Shown here piece after piece: positions 1 through 9,249 of a DNA stretch of 64,000 nucleotides (positions within the stretch are counted from its first letter, which is position 1; each line of letters begins with the position of its first letter). The stretch is taken from NCBI RefSeq assembly GCF_029846235.1, contig NZ_JARVWP010000006.1, positions 248,001-312,000 of the forward strand. The letters are read 5' to 3'. Made by a program: the position numbers and the translations under genes. A model generated the notes under the pieces. The model worked only from the letters and a program-made list of their open reading frames with translations. It did no database searches and was not told the origin of the DNA. Source of the stretch: Bradyrhizobium sp. CER78. GTDB taxonomy: Bacteria; Pseudomonadota; Alphaproteobacteria; Rhizobiales; Xanthobacteraceae.

Positions 1-1259
1 ATGCGATAGATCGCACCGGCCCAATCGTCGGCGACGAGGATGGAGCCATCCTTGTCGAGCAGGATATCGGCCGGACGGCCGAGATAGCCCTGGTCACCCT
101 CGATCCAGCCGGAGGCGAAGATTTCCTGCTTGGCATTCTTGCCGTCGGGGCTCGCGGTGATCTTCACGATGCGGCCGCCCTGGTACTTGTGCCGGTTCCA
201 GGAGCCGTGCTCGGCGATCAGGATGCTGTTCTTGTAATCGGGTGGGAATTGGCTGCCGGTATAGAACTTCATGCCGAGCGGAGCCACGTGGGCGCCGAGA
301 TTGTACACCGGTGGGGTGAACTCCGAGCACTTGTGACCCATCGCGAACTTGGTGTCCGGCAGGTTGCCCTGGTGGCAATAGGGATAGCCGAAATGCTCGC
401 CGATCTTCGAGATCATGTTGAGCTTGTCGCTCGGCAGATCGTCGCTGATCCAGTCGCGGGCGTTTTCGGTGAACCAGTACTTGCCGGTGCGCGGATCGAC
501 GTCGCCGCCGACCGAGTTGCGAACGCCGAGCGCCCAGATCTCCGCATTGCCGGTCTTGGGATCGACGCGGCGGATCTGCGACACCGAGGTCGGCGGGATG
601 CCGATGTTGAAGGGAGGTCCGAACGGAATGTAGAACCAGCCATCCTTGTCGACGGCGATGTATTTCCAGCCATGCGCCGCATAGGACGGCATGTCGTCAT
701 ACACCACCTTGCCGCTGCCGAGATTGTCGAGATTGGCTTCGGCATTGTCGTACTTGATCAGCTTGTCGACCGCGATGACATAGAGCGCGCCGTCGCGGAA
801 GGTGAGGCCGGTCGGCATGTTGAGGCCCTTGAGGATGGTCTTGACCTCTTTCTTGCCGTTGTTGTCCTTGATCGCATAGACGTTGCCGAGGCCGAACGAG
901 CCGACGAACAGCGTGCCCTTGTCGCCCCAGGCCATCTGCCGCGCCGCGAGCACGTTCGAGGCATAGACCTCGATCTTGAAGCCCGGTGGCAGCTTGATCT
1001 TCTTCATCATGCTGGCGAGTTCGGCATCGGACGCGCCGGTCGGCGGACCGGACGGCGGGGCAAGGCCCTTCTGCGCTTCGGTCTCGTCGCCGAGGAACCA
1101 GTCATCCGGCGGATGGGTCCAGAATTCCTTGGTGCCGGATTCGTATTTCTTCAGCGCCCGGTTCTTGTCAGTTTGTTGCTGCGCATTGGCGAAGGTTGTC
1201 CCCGCCAGCAGCGCAACCGCCGCGAACGCAAGTATCGATCGATTGAAAGCCGATTTCAT
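1..1259 (-). CDS. PQQ-type sorbosone/glucose dehydrogenase (3' end off the window)
   Basis: Periplasmic beta-propeller sugar dehydrogenase of the GSDH/sorbosone dehydrogenase family, which oxidises sugars or alcohols with PQQ and passes electrons to a cytochrome or quinone. The 419 visible codons begin with a clear Sec signal peptide (about residues 1-27, ending ANA-QQ). Propeller-type repeats follow, such as MAWGDKGTLFVGSFGLGNVY and ILLDKDGSILVADDWAGAIY, along with the motifs GEHFGYPYCHQG and IAEHGSWNR that are typical of the family. Start at 1259 is the only ATG placed directly before the signal peptide. The C-terminus is cut by the window edge, so a fused cytochrome c domain cannot be excluded. 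Exact substrate is unknown. Confidence 0.85.
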   Translation of the reverse strand, partial: MKSAFNRSILAFAAVALLAGTTFANAQQQTDKNRALKKYESGTKEFWTHPPDDWFLGDETEAQKGLAPPSGPPTGASDAELASMMKKIKLPPGFKIEVYASNVLAARQMAWGDKGTLFVGSFGLGNVYAIKDNNGKKEVKTILKGLNMPTGLTFRDGALYVIAVDKLIKYDNAEANLDNLGSGKVVYDDMPSYAAHGWKYIAVDKDGWFYIPFGPPFNIGIPPTSVSQIRRVDPKTGNAEIWALGVRNSVGGDVDPRTGKYWFTENARDWISDDLPSDKLNMISKIGEHFGYPYCHQGNLPDTKFAMGHKCSEFTPPVYNLGAHVAPLGMKFYTGSQFPPDYKNSILIAEHGSWNRHKYQGGRIVKITASPDGKNAKQEIFASGWIEGDQGYLGRPADILLDKDGSILVADDWAGAIYR

Positions 1260-1509
1260 CGCGTCACTCCCCTATGCAAGCCGTTGCAGCTTGCCTGTTA
1301 TTGATTTTGAACGCCCTGAGAGATGATGGTGGCGGTCTGGAGGTAGGTCAGACGGCAAAATGGTAGCACATCCAACGACGCTGAAAAGCGCGTGCAGCGG
1401 TGTGCGCTGCGTCAAAACAAGTTGAGACGATATTTTCCTGCGCACTCTGCCTGCGGGCAAGGCATTCTGCACCGCAGCGTGATATTCGAACGAAGCTAAC
1501 GCTTGGAAT

Positions 1510-2187
1510 CTATCGCGACGACAGGCGCGCCAGGCCGAGCGCCTGCGCTTTGGCCTTCGAGAGCGGCCTGAACAACACGCTGCGCCGCTCCCCACCGGTG
1601 ATCGCCGCGATCTTGAAGCCATCATCGGCGGCGATGATGTCGCCGGTCCGCAGCGTCATGTCGTCCTCGATCGCAATCGGCGACAGGCCGGTTGAGGCGC
1701 TGGCGCTGCACGAGCATTGCGGCACGATCTCGCGCTGAAACCGGAATGCATTTGCGAGCGTCCTGTAGGCCTCGCCCTGTTCGGTCCTGGCGCTGTCGAT
1801 GTCGGAGCCGGAATACAGCTTCACCTCGGCCGCGGGACAGGCCGCCTCACACGACCTGACGTCGGCGGCCCCGCTGACGCGCGGCAGCGGGAAGAAGCGG
1901 CCGTCGCAGGTCCGAACGCAGAAGTTCTGCCGGCCGCCCCAATGCGAGCGCGTCGTGATGTAGACCCGGGTCCGCGGCTGCTGCGTGGGCTCGAAGCCGG
2001 GCGCCGGCGCAAAGCCGGGCATGGGAAAGAAGCTGGGTGCCGGGGCGTAGGCGGAGTCGCTCGGCAATTGCTGCGCTGAAGCCGGCGAACATATCCCGAC
2101 GCCGGCAAGCGCGATCAGCGCTGCAACGCTTGCGCGAGCAACGCGGCGCTCCAAGGCGGGATCCGGCGTCCAGCTGATCGGCATCAT
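1510..2187 (-). CDS. DUF2865 domain protein, exported
   Basis: A 225-residue protein of unknown function. An N-terminal hydrophobic stretch (about residues 18-38, ending SPASA-QQ) looks like a signal peptide, and a Pro/Phe-rich linker follows. The DUF2865 core carries paired cysteines (FCVRTCDGRFFPL, SCEAACPAAEVKLYSG, CSCSAS), which suggests disulphides in the periplasm. The family is common in Rhizobiales and has no established role. It stands alone, with about 250 bp of empty sequence before the dehydrogenase. An ATGATG pair offers two adjacent starts and neither has a clear Shine-Dalgarno sequence. Confidence 0.75.
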   Translation of the reverse strand: MMPISWTPDPALERRVARASVAALIALAGVGICSPASAQQLPSDSAYAPAPSFFPMPGFAPAPGFEPTQQPRTRVYITTRSHWGGRQNFCVRTCDGRFFPLPRVSGAADVRSCEAACPAAEVKLYSGSDIDSARTEQGEAYRTLANAFRFQREIVPQCSCSASASTGLSPIAIEDDMTLRTGDIIAADDGFKIAAITGGERRSVLFRPLSKAKAQALGLARLSSR

Positions 2188-2339
2188 TCACTTGCGTGCC
2201 GCGTCGAGAGGCGAGCGGCAGCCATTTCAAGGCCGAGACAACCACAGATTTCTATCAGTTTTGAGAATGGGCTATTTGCCGGTTAACGAGGCCGGAAGCG
2301 GCCATCACGGGCTGCGGCAAACGGCAAGACGGCGCCAAC

Positions 2340-2364
2340 AAAAAAGCCCGCAATGGTGGCGGGC
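2340..2364 (-). terminator. Intrinsic terminator of tRNA-Gly
   Basis: On the minus strand, a GCCCGC / GCGGGC stem with a 7-nt loop is followed by six U residues. It lies about 50 nt beyond the 3' end of tRNA-Gly and points the right way to end that transcript. Confidence 0.8.
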
Positions 2365-2416
2365 CTTCATCAGACTGTCAGCTCTGTCGGCGAGATATTC
2401 GGTCAGCGAGAGATTT

Positions 2417-2491
<75 letters not shown>

Positions 2492-2651
2492 ATCCGAAAT
2501 GGCGGCGATCACTCGCCGGCAACGGCAGACCTATGCCAAATGCTGTCTGTGAATGCAACACAAGAGCGCGGTCTGACCCTCACGAAATCGCACGGTTTCG
2601 CTAAAAATTGACCCCGAATCGGCCGAAACCGGTCGCTGCGACGATTTCTTT

Positions 2652-3107
2652 TTATGTTTCCGCCGGAACCGGCCTCAAAGCCATCTCGTCCCGGAGCGAT
2701 TCGAGCCAGCTCTCGAACCAGCCGGTCAGGGTCTGCGCCAGTTCGACGCGGCGCTCGGCCTCGCAATCGAACACCGCCCACCATTCGATAAAGGCCCGAT
2801 TGCCGTCGACCACCGGGGTCACCCGCAGGGTTGCGCTGAAATCCGTCATCGGCAGGGTCGGAGGGCCGGCAAATTCGTAGGTCTGGAAGCGCTCGACGTC
2901 GGACTGCGCGAGCAGCCGCTGCCGGATCCGCCGTTCCCGGTACAGCACGTTGCGCACCGCACCGACGGTGTCGCCGGACTTGCCGTCCTCGATCTCGCTC
3001 GTTCCGGCACCACGGACCCAGACCGGGTAATTGTTGAAATCGCGGATGATTTTCCAGACTTCGCCGGCCGGCTGCTCGAACACGGTGCTGTAATAGGCCT
3101 TTGCCAT
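2652..3107 (-). CDS. SRPBCC family protein
   Basis: A 151-residue START/Bet v1-like (SRPBCC) fold protein without signal peptide, presumably cytoplasmic. It begins with YYSTVFEQPAGEVWKIIRDF, the usual opening of polyketide cyclase/dehydrase-type members, which bind hydrophobic ligands in a deep cavity. Its length matches the family. There is no partner gene: tRNA-Gly is downstream and the ybbN-like gene is divergent. No specific ligand can be inferred. Confidence 0.8.
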   Translation of the reverse strand: MAKAYYSTVFEQPAGEVWKIIRDFNNYPVWVRGAGTSEIEDGKSGDTVGAVRNVLYRERRIRQRLLAQSDVERFQTYEFAGPPTLPMTDFSATLRVTPVVDGNRAFIEWWAVFDCEAERRVELAQTLTGWFESWLESLRDEMALRPVPAET

Positions 3108-3365
3108 GGGTGTTCCCCGTTGCCATCAAGGACGGCCATCTTCCGCCGTCCCGGGGGACAGGCCCACCCGATCTCCGATCGAACGGGATAGGAGGCAGGC
3201 AATTGAATTTTGCCGGGTCACCGCCATGTACTGGGCGTGATCGTCGGAAAACCGGTTCCCACTTTTCCGGGATCATGCTCTAGGCTCACAGAACGGCTGA
3301 ACGTGCCGTGCGGAGCGTGCTAGAACGCCCCCGGAATTCCGACCTCAGAAGCAGGCGAGGACAAC

Positions 3366-4286
3366 GTGACGATAATGGAGCAGGGCGGCCCCACGCCCCA
3401 GGCAGCGCCCGATCTGATCAAGGAGACGACGACCCAGACCTTCGTCAAGGACGTCATCGAGGAATCGCGCCGCCAGCCGGTCATGATCGACTTCTGGGCG
3501 CCGTGGTGCGGCCCCTGCCGACAGCTGACGCCGATCCTGGAGAAGGCGGTCAAGAACGCCAAGGGCCGGGTCAAGCTGGTCAAGATGAACATCGACGAGC
3601 ATCCGCAGATCCCCGGCCAGATGGGCATCCAGTCGATCCCGGCTGTGATCGCCTTCGTCAACGGCCAGCCCGCCGACGGCTTCATGGGCGCGGTGCCGGA
3701 GAGCCAGGTCAACGCCTTCATCGAGAAGATCACCAAGGGCGTGCCGGCCGCCGGCGAGCCCAATCTCACCGAGGCCCTGGCCGAGGCCGACGCCGTGCTT
3801 GCCGAGGGCGACGCCGAAGGTGCGGCGCAGATCTACGCCGAGGTGCTGGCGCACGACGCCACCAATATCGCGGCGCTGGCCGGCCTCGCCAAATGCTACA
3901 TGACGACAGGCGCGGTCGAGCAGGCCAAGCAGACGCTCGCGATGGTGCCGGAATCCAAGCGCAGCGACGCCGCGGTGAAGGCGGTGCAGGCGGCGATCGA
4001 TCTCGCCGAACAGGCGCAGTCGGTCGGTCCGATCGCCGAGCTCGAACAGAAAGTCGCCGCAAACCCGCTCGATCATCAGGCCCGCTTCGATCTCGCGACC
4101 GCGCTCAATGCGATGGGCAAGCGCGCGGAGGCGACGGAGCAATTGCTCACCATCGTCAAGCGCGACCGCAAGTGGAACGACGACGGCGCGCGCAAGCAGC
4201 TGGTGCAGTTCTTCGAGGCGTGGGGCGGCACCGATGAGGCAACCGTCGAGGGGCGCAGGCGGTTGTCGACCATCCTGTTCTCGTAA
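3366..4286 (+). CDS. ybbN: Thioredoxin-TPR co-chaperone (CnoX/YbbN family)
   Basis: Cytoplasmic 306-residue protein with an N-terminal thioredoxin domain (about residues 22-125) fused to a C-terminal TPR region rich in Ala and Glu. The active site WCGPC (Cys48 and Cys51) is intact, unlike E. coli YbbN, which has SXXC, so this version may be a true redox enzyme as reported for some alphaproteobacterial members. The family holds unfolding or chlorine-oxidised proteins and hands them to GroEL or DnaK. Start is GTG at 3366; ATG at 3375 is an alternative. The Lon-N-domain gene follows after 30 bp, so the two are probably co-transcribed as a protein-quality pair. Confidence 0.88.
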   Translation: MTIMEQGGPTPQAAPDLIKETTTQTFVKDVIEESRRQPVMIDFWAPWCGPCRQLTPILEKAVKNAKGRVKLVKMNIDEHPQIPGQMGIQSIPAVIAFVNGQPADGFMGAVPESQVNAFIEKITKGVPAAGEPNLTEALAEADAVLAEGDAEGAAQIYAEVLAHDATNIAALAGLAKCYMTTGAVEQAKQTLAMVPESKRSDAAVKAVQAAIDLAEQAQSVGPIAELEQKVAANPLDHQARFDLATALNAMGKRAEATEQLLTIVKRDRKWNDDGARKQLVQFFEAWGGTDEATVEGRRRLSTILFS

Positions 4287-4316
4287 AGTACGCCCGTCAC
4301 AACAGCGGGACCGCAG

Positions 4317-4991
4317 ATGCCGATCAATGCCGAATATCGCGGGCCCGGCGAGCTCCCCGAGGTGATCCCGGTGTTCCCACTGCCCGGCGCGCTGTTGTTG
4401 CCGCGCGGCCAGATGCCGCTCAACATCTTCGAGCCGCGTTATCTCGCGATGATCGACGACGCGCTGCGCGACGGTCACCGCCTGATCGGCATGATCCAGC
4501 CGGACGTCGCGCATTCGCAGAAAGAGGCGAAGCCGGTGCTGTTCCGCATCGGCTGCGTCGGCCGCATCACCCAGCTCGCCGAATCCGGCGACGGCCGCTA
4601 CATCCTCGAACTGACCGGCGTCGCGCGCTTCAAGGTGGTCGAGGAATTGAACGTGCAGACGCCATACCGGCAGTGCAAGGTCGACTTCTTCTCCTTCACC
4701 GGCGACTTCACTGCGCGCAAGGGCGAGGAGGCCGTCGACCGCAAGGCGCTGCTCGAGGTGCTGGCGGATTTCCTCGAAGCCAACAATCTGAAGGTCGACT
4801 GGGAGGGCATCGAGTCCGCGCCGAACGAAGCGCTGGTCAATGCGCTGGCGATGATGTCGCCCTATGGTCCGGCCGAAAAGCAGGCGATGCTCGAGGCGCC
4901 CGACCTGAAGACCCGCGCCGAGATCCTGATCGCCGTCACCGAGATGGACCTCGCCAAGAAGCGCACCTCGGGCGACCCGCCGGTGCAGTAG
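4317..4991 (+). CDS. Lon N-terminal (substrate-binding) domain protein
   Basis: A 224-residue stand-alone LON substrate-binding domain, without the AAA+ or protease parts of Lon. The opening VIPVFPLPGALLLPRGQMPL followed by NIFEPRYLAMIDDAL is diagnostic. Such proteins are thought to bind unfolded or specific proteins, perhaps as adaptors, but function is unproven. It sits 30 bp behind the thioredoxin-TPR gene, an arrangement usual in Rhizobiales. The next gene is convergent, only 5 bp away. Confidence 0.88.
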   Translation: MPINAEYRGPGELPEVIPVFPLPGALLLPRGQMPLNIFEPRYLAMIDDALRDGHRLIGMIQPDVAHSQKEAKPVLFRIGCVGRITQLAESGDGRYILELTGVARFKVVEELNVQTPYRQCKVDFFSFTGDFTARKGEEAVDRKALLEVLADFLEANNLKVDWEGIESAPNEALVNALAMMSPYGPAEKQAMLEAPDLKTRAEILIAVTEMDLAKKRTSGDPPVQ

Positions 4992-4996
4992 GCCCC

Positions 4997-5416
4997 TCAC
5001 CGCGACTCGCGGCGGCCTAGCCAGACGTGAAGCGGAAACATCATCGACAGGGTAAACCCCGCACTGAGGTGGATCCAGCTCATCCAGGGCCTGACCACCT
5101 CCGAACCGAGGTAATACAGCCCGAAGGCGGTTGCGATCAGCGCGGCATTGAACGTCGCCATGATCGATCCCGAAATGCGATTCTTCCGGCTCCGCCACGC
5201 GCGCAACAGATGCACGGGAACGAGCGCTCCGAGCAACAGCAGTGTCAGCATGGCGACACCGCCGTGAACCATCAGCAAGTTGGCGGCGACCAGCTGCCAA
5301 ATCTCGTCGCCGGCGATGTTTTTCTGCCAATCCGCCACCAACCAGCCGGCGCCTGTCAGCAACAGCGCCGCAAACGCGGCATACATCGCGTAACGAAATG
5401 AACGTTTAAGCCGCAA
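4997..5416 (-). CDS. Four-helix membrane protein with four histidines (DUF4405-like, candidate heme protein)
   Basis: A 139-residue integral membrane protein with four predicted helices (about 10-28, 45-69, 86-103, 112-132). Histidines H51 and H69 flank helix 2, and H116 and H130 flank helix 4. That pattern would allow two b-type hemes, as in small cytochrome b-like proteins. It is the last gene of the ApbE/FMN-binding block and overlaps apbE by 11 bp, so it is probably translationally coupled. I infer a role as the inner-membrane electron input for the flavoprotein. Heme binding is not shown by sequence alone. Confidence 0.65.
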   Translation of the reverse strand: MRLKRSFRYAMYAAFAALLLTGAGWLVADWQKNIAGDEIWQLVAANLLMVHGGVAMLTLLLLGALVPVHLLRAWRSRKNRISGSIMATFNAALIATAFGLYYLGSEVVRPWMSWIHLSAGFTLSMMFPLHVWLGRRESR

Positions 5417-6314
5417 GATGCACCACCTGTCGCCAGTCGGACGTGACCTGAATGTCCCCGTCGGCCGCGATCAACAGGGCGTTTGCTCCGTAATGCTCAA
5501 GCAGGTCGCCTGCATCGGTCCCCGAGATCATCACGACCTTGGTCAGCGCATCGGCAATGATGCATGAGGACGCGCGGACCGTGGCGCCGACGATCGCGGT
5601 AGCCGGCTCGCCGGTGGCGGGATTGACGATCGGAGAGGCGCCCGGACAAGTGCCCTCCGCCAGATCAAATCGACGCGCCGTCGACGCCAGCGCCTCTCCG
5701 ATCATCTCGACCCGCGCGAGCAGGCGCAGCGGGTCGCGCGGATCGCGCAGATCGACCCTCTGCGGCTCTGTTCCGAACACCCGGAGATCGCCGCCGGCAT
5801 TCACCAGCCCCGCCGGAACGCCGAATCCACGCAATACTTCGATGGCACGGTCGACCGCAAAGCCCTTAGCGATTCCTCCGAGATCGATCGTGATTTCAGG
5901 AGCTCGAAAGCGCACAGTGCGTTCCGGCAACAACTCGATCGCGTCGCCAACGCACGGCCCGGACGCGACGACCCGACCGCCGTCCGGTCCGGGCAGCAGG
6001 CCGGTGGCTTGCAACGCCGGCGCAACGGTCACGTCGAAGATCCCCCGAGAGCGCCGGTGAATCTCGACCGCCACCTCCAACACCTCGAATGTCCAGGCAT
6101 GAACCGGTGTCGGCAGAACGCTGGCCTCTCGATTGAGGCGGCTGACATCGCTGTCGCGCTCATGAAAGCTCATCAGCCGATGAACATGCGCGACGGCATC
6201 GAATGCGACGTCAATGGCGGCATCCGCTTCGGGGCCGGCGGCTGCGACCTCGATCTCGACGAAGGTGCCGAGCAGCGGCCGCGCGCGGCGGGTCCTATCG
6301 GAGACGATTGGCAT
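5406..6314 (-). CDS. apbE: FAD:protein FMN transferase (ApbE family)
   Basis: Mg-dependent flavin transferase that cuts FAD and links FMN covalently to Thr/Ser of target proteins. The 302 residues contain the family motifs HERDSDVSRLN, IDLGGIAKGFAVD, LVNAGGDLRVFG and the C-terminal metal-binding region IIADALTKV. Most ApbE proteins are exported lipoproteins, but here the catalytic domain starts at about residue 13 and no signal peptide or lipobox is visible, so its compartment is uncertain. It overlaps the FMN-binding gene upstream by 20 bp, and that protein carries a flavinylation motif and is the obvious substrate. Confidence 0.9.
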   Translation of the reverse strand: MPIVSDRTRRARPLLGTFVEIEVAAAGPEADAAIDVAFDAVAHVHRLMSFHERDSDVSRLNREASVLPTPVHAWTFEVLEVAVEIHRRSRGIFDVTVAPALQATGLLPGPDGGRVVASGPCVGDAIELLPERTVRFRAPEITIDLGGIAKGFAVDRAIEVLRGFGVPAGLVNAGGDLRVFGTEPQRVDLRDPRDPLRLLARVEMIGEALASTARRFDLAEGTCPGASPIVNPATGEPATAIVGATVRASSCIIADALTKVVMISGTDAGDLLEHYGANALLIAADGDIQVTSDWRQVVHLAA

Positions 6315-6765
6315 AGGCGGCTAGGATCCTCTTCACGCCCTCGGTGACATGTGTCGATGACAGCGTCGCGCCGGAGATATTCCTGATGTCGCCGTTGATC
6401 TTCAATGCGCTGGCGCTGCTCTTGCCGACGAATTGCGCCAGCCAGCTCGGACTTCTGACCTCACCGCCATAGGATTCCCGGTACTCCAGGATTTCGACCT
6501 TATGCACTGCGCCGCCCGGGGTCAGCGCCACCGCATAGTCGATGAACAGGTGTTTGCCGATGACCCGGTCGAAGATGAAGAAGCCCGCGACCTTGCCGCC
6601 GGCTTCAGCCTTCCACACGCGTCCTGCCTGAACTTCGGTGAACTGCGTCGCCGACGGAAATGCCTGCTTCTGCGCCTCCGCGATCGACAGGTACTGAACG
6701 GCATAGGCGGGCGAGGCAACCGACACGAGCGCCGCCGCCGGCAACGTATATCGAACCCACGTCAT
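6295..6765 (-). CDS. Exported FMN-binding domain protein (ApbE substrate)
   Basis: A 156-residue protein with a Sec signal peptide (residues 1-22, ending PAYA-VQ) and a C-terminal FMN-bind domain like those of NqrC and RnfG. The SGATLSS motif (SGAT at residues 131-134) is the classic acceptor, with Thr134 the likely covalent FMN site. It should act in the periplasm as a flavin electron carrier. The gene lies between a porin (about 70 bp upstream) and apbE (20 bp overlap), which fits an operon making, loading and placing this flavoprotein. Confidence 0.88.
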   Translation of the reverse strand: MTWVRYTLPAAALVSVASPAYAVQYLSIAEAQKQAFPSATQFTEVQAGRVWKAEAGGKVAGFFIFDRVIGKHLFIDYAVALTPGGAVHKVEILEYRESYGGEVRSPSWLAQFVGKSSASALKINGDIRNISGATLSSTHVTEGVKRILAAYANRLR

Positions 6766-6833
6766 CTTTTACGCAACTCCTGTTGTTCAATGTCTCGCCG
6801 TGGCGGCGCTCGTTCCGGCGCGCCCCGCTGGTC

Positions 6834-8462
6834 TCAGAAGAAGAAGCCGACGCCGCCGAGGAACGAATCCGACATCGCGCCGGTGATGCTCTTGTCGATG
6901 ACATGCTGATAGGTCGCCTTGAGCGCGACCTTCGGCGACGGGAACAGCGCGAAGCCGGCGGTATGGAATTGTCGCTCGCCGGCGCCGGTCGGCAGGTTGG
7001 CGTCCGTACCGGCAAAGCCTGCGGTCTGCAGGTTCTGATAAGTGTAGCGATAGAACGGCACCGCCTCCCACTCGCTGTTCAGGACAGTCCCGAGCGGCAC
7101 GTGATAAGCGACCTCGCCGGAATAGCCGTACATCGTCTTGCCGACGTTGTTGGTGGGATCTGAATCGTTGTTGGCGCGCAGGTTCTCCGGACGGCCGAAT
7201 TCCGCGCGGACATATTCGCCACGCAGTTCAAGACCCGTGTCGGGAACGCGATAGCGGAACTCGGCGTCGAACATCGTCAGGCTCGAGTGTCCGAGGAAGT
7301 TGCCGAGATCGTCATGCGCGCCGCGCGGCGTCGTGTTCGGCGAGTAATAGGCGCTGACGCTTCCGGCGAGGCCGGGCAGGAATGTCGGCGTGAAGTCGAG
7401 CCGCCCCGATACGGCCACGGCATTGTTGAGTTGCTGGAAGTCACCGAGCGGCGGCCTCGAGAAGGCGAGGGCATTCAGGCCATCGATGCCTGCGGCGTAG
7501 GGGGTGCCAGGAAGCGGCACGGTCTTGGCCGCGGTCCGGTTATCAAAGGAATCGCCGAAGTCCTCATTGCTGGTGCTGACCATCACTTGATACTTCAGGT
7601 CTTCGGTAATGGTTCCGTAGACACTCGAGGACGGCACTTTCCAGGTCGACGGAATGAGACCGTTATACAACTCGGGCCGGTTCACGCTGTAAAACTGCGT
7701 CGGCTCGTGGTGTTGGTTGATGTAGCCGATCGGTACGAGATCGATACCCGGCGAGCGCACGTTGAACTGGTCGATGATCTTGAAGTCGATCCAGACCTGC
7801 TCGATCTCGGCAGTGCCGTGCAGCTTGTCATCGTTGTCGAAGCCGGAGCCTGCGTGCTCAAACTCGATCTCTGCATTGAAAATGATGTTTGGTGTGATCG
7901 CGTAGGTCGGCAACAGCACGAATCGCGCTGCATCGAAGCCGTTCTGCCATTGGCCGTTGGCGGCGGGATTTTGCACGCTGCCGAACTTGATTTCGCCGTA
8001 GGCACCGATGCTGAGGCCCGGCACGGGAGAGTCGACGAGCCCGAGGATCGGCTTGTCCCCCACCGACGGAAGCGGCGGAAGATTCAGCATAGGCTTGGCC
8101 GGTGTCCCTGCCGACTGCGCCTCGGGCTTGCCCTTGGCATCCTTCGCGTCCTGCTTGGCATCGGTCGTCCTCCCAGGCTCGACAGATGACGCTGCGGCAT
8201 TGGCGCTTCGAGTCGAGGCCGGCCGCGGCGCCGGCTTGGCGGCGGCGTCCTTCTGCTTCAGTTCGGCTTCGAGCGCCTGGATACGCTGCTCCATCTTGTC
8301 GAGCTTCTTGAGCAGCGCTTCGTTCGCGTCGCCTTCGGCTGCAGCAGCGCTGACGCTACCGACGATCGAGAGCGCGGTCGCCGCGAGAAGCGCGGCACGC
8401 CGCGATTTGAGGCCGCGTTTGAGTTTCGATCCACCCAATCCCGTGTAACGATGCGATGACAT
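6834..8462 (-). CDS. Outer-membrane porin with N-terminal coiled coil
   Basis: A 542-residue outer-membrane beta-barrel protein of the phosphate-selective porin O/P-like type. After a signal peptide (ending about AAAA-EG) comes a short coiled coil (EALLKKLDKMEQRIQALEAE), a Pro/Ala/Lys-rich linker, and then alternating beta strands ending in GGVGFFF, with the terminal Phe needed for BAM insertion. Start 8462 is chosen over two upstream ATGs because GGAGGGGG lies just before it and the signal peptide follows directly. It leads the FMN-binding-apbE operon. The link suggests transport of the substrate or acceptor of that redox system. The solute is unknown. Confidence 0.82.
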   Translation of the reverse strand: MSSHRYTGLGGSKLKRGLKSRRAALLAATALSIVGSVSAAAAEGDANEALLKKLDKMEQRIQALEAELKQKDAAAKPAPRPASTRSANAAASSVEPGRTTDAKQDAKDAKGKPEAQSAGTPAKPMLNLPPLPSVGDKPILGLVDSPVPGLSIGAYGEIKFGSVQNPAANGQWQNGFDAARFVLLPTYAITPNIIFNAEIEFEHAGSGFDNDDKLHGTAEIEQVWIDFKIIDQFNVRSPGIDLVPIGYINQHHEPTQFYSVNRPELYNGLIPSTWKVPSSSVYGTITEDLKYQVMVSTSNEDFGDSFDNRTAAKTVPLPGTPYAAGIDGLNALAFSRPPLGDFQQLNNAVAVSGRLDFTPTFLPGLAGSVSAYYSPNTTPRGAHDDLGNFLGHSSLTMFDAEFRYRVPDTGLELRGEYVRAEFGRPENLRANNDSDPTNNVGKTMYGYSGEVAYHVPLGTVLNSEWEAVPFYRYTYQNLQTAGFAGTDANLPTGAGERQFHTAGFALFPSPKVALKATYQHVIDKSITGAMSDSFLGGVGFFF

Positions 8463-8681
8463 GCGCCCCCTCCGTATTGTCTGCAGATACGCAATCCGCG
8501 ACATTGGGACGCACCTAGCATTGTCCGGAAACAATTCGCGAAGAATCGGCGATGGGAGGACGCTGCGCTTTTAGAATCCCTCAAGTTTAGAATGGAAATA
8601 AGAAGCAACCAAAGCCGGACATTCGGGAAAAATCGGCATCTAAAGCAGCATGAAGCTGCGAAGCAGCCCGACCGACAGGAC

Positions 8682-9239
8682 TTAAGAGCGATCCCGAAGC
8701 TGCTTGCGGCCGGTGAACATCGCGCGCACCAGGTTCTGACGCTGAAGCAAGCCCACCACGATGACGCCGAGCACGTGCAGGGCGACCAGGATGATCACCG
8801 CATCCGAGGCATAGGCGTGGGTGTCCTCGACCCACCAGACGCCGAAGAAGGTGACGGTGACCTCCATCGCACCCGTGATCGCGGAGACCGCGAGCGTGAG
8901 CAGCAGCGCCACCAGCATCACGGTGCCCGCCGGATTGAGCCCGATATAGCGGCCGGTGATGCCGCGGCGGAGATTCCAGATGTAGCGCGGCGCGGCGCGC
9001 AGCCGGACGCCGAGCTTGCCGAAACGCGCATAGCGCGTGCCGGCAAAGCCCCAGATCAAGCGGAACGCCAACAGCCCGATCACGGAATAGCCCGCCAGCC
9101 GGTGCAGCCGGTCATAGACGCTGGGCGTCACCCACGCGACCAGGACGAGGATGGCGAGCGCCCAGTGCCACAGCCGCAGCGGCAGGTCCCAGACCTGCAC
9201 GCTGGTCGCGCCGCGGGCGTCCGGCGCCGCCTCCGTCAT
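8682..9239 (-). CDS. Cytochrome b561 family membrane protein
   Basis: A 185-residue inner-membrane cytochrome b with four helices. Candidate heme ligands are H25 (RLWHW), H46 (YDRLHRLAGY), H141 (EDTHAY) and H155 (VALHVLG), the standard placement for the bacterial b561/Ni-Fe hydrogenase cytochrome b family. It transfers electrons between the quinone pool and a periplasmic partner. It follows the PepSY gene by 10 bp and precedes the porin by about 220 bp, so it may feed the downstream flavoprotein module. Confidence 0.85.
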   Translation of the reverse strand: MTEAAPDARGATSVQVWDLPLRLWHWALAILVLVAWVTPSVYDRLHRLAGYSVIGLLAFRLIWGFAGTRYARFGKLGVRLRAAPRYIWNLRRGITGRYIGLNPAGTVMLVALLLTLAVSAITGAMEVTVTFFGVWWVEDTHAYASDAVIILVALHVLGVIVVGLLQRQNLVRAMFTGRKQLRDRS

Positions 9240-9249
9240 CGCCGCCGCT

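Noticed and set aside
3345..5330. 661-codon open frame on the minus strand
   Set aside because: Lies opposite ybbN and the Lon-domain gene, which have clear domains; composition is typical of antisense frames in GC-rich DNA.
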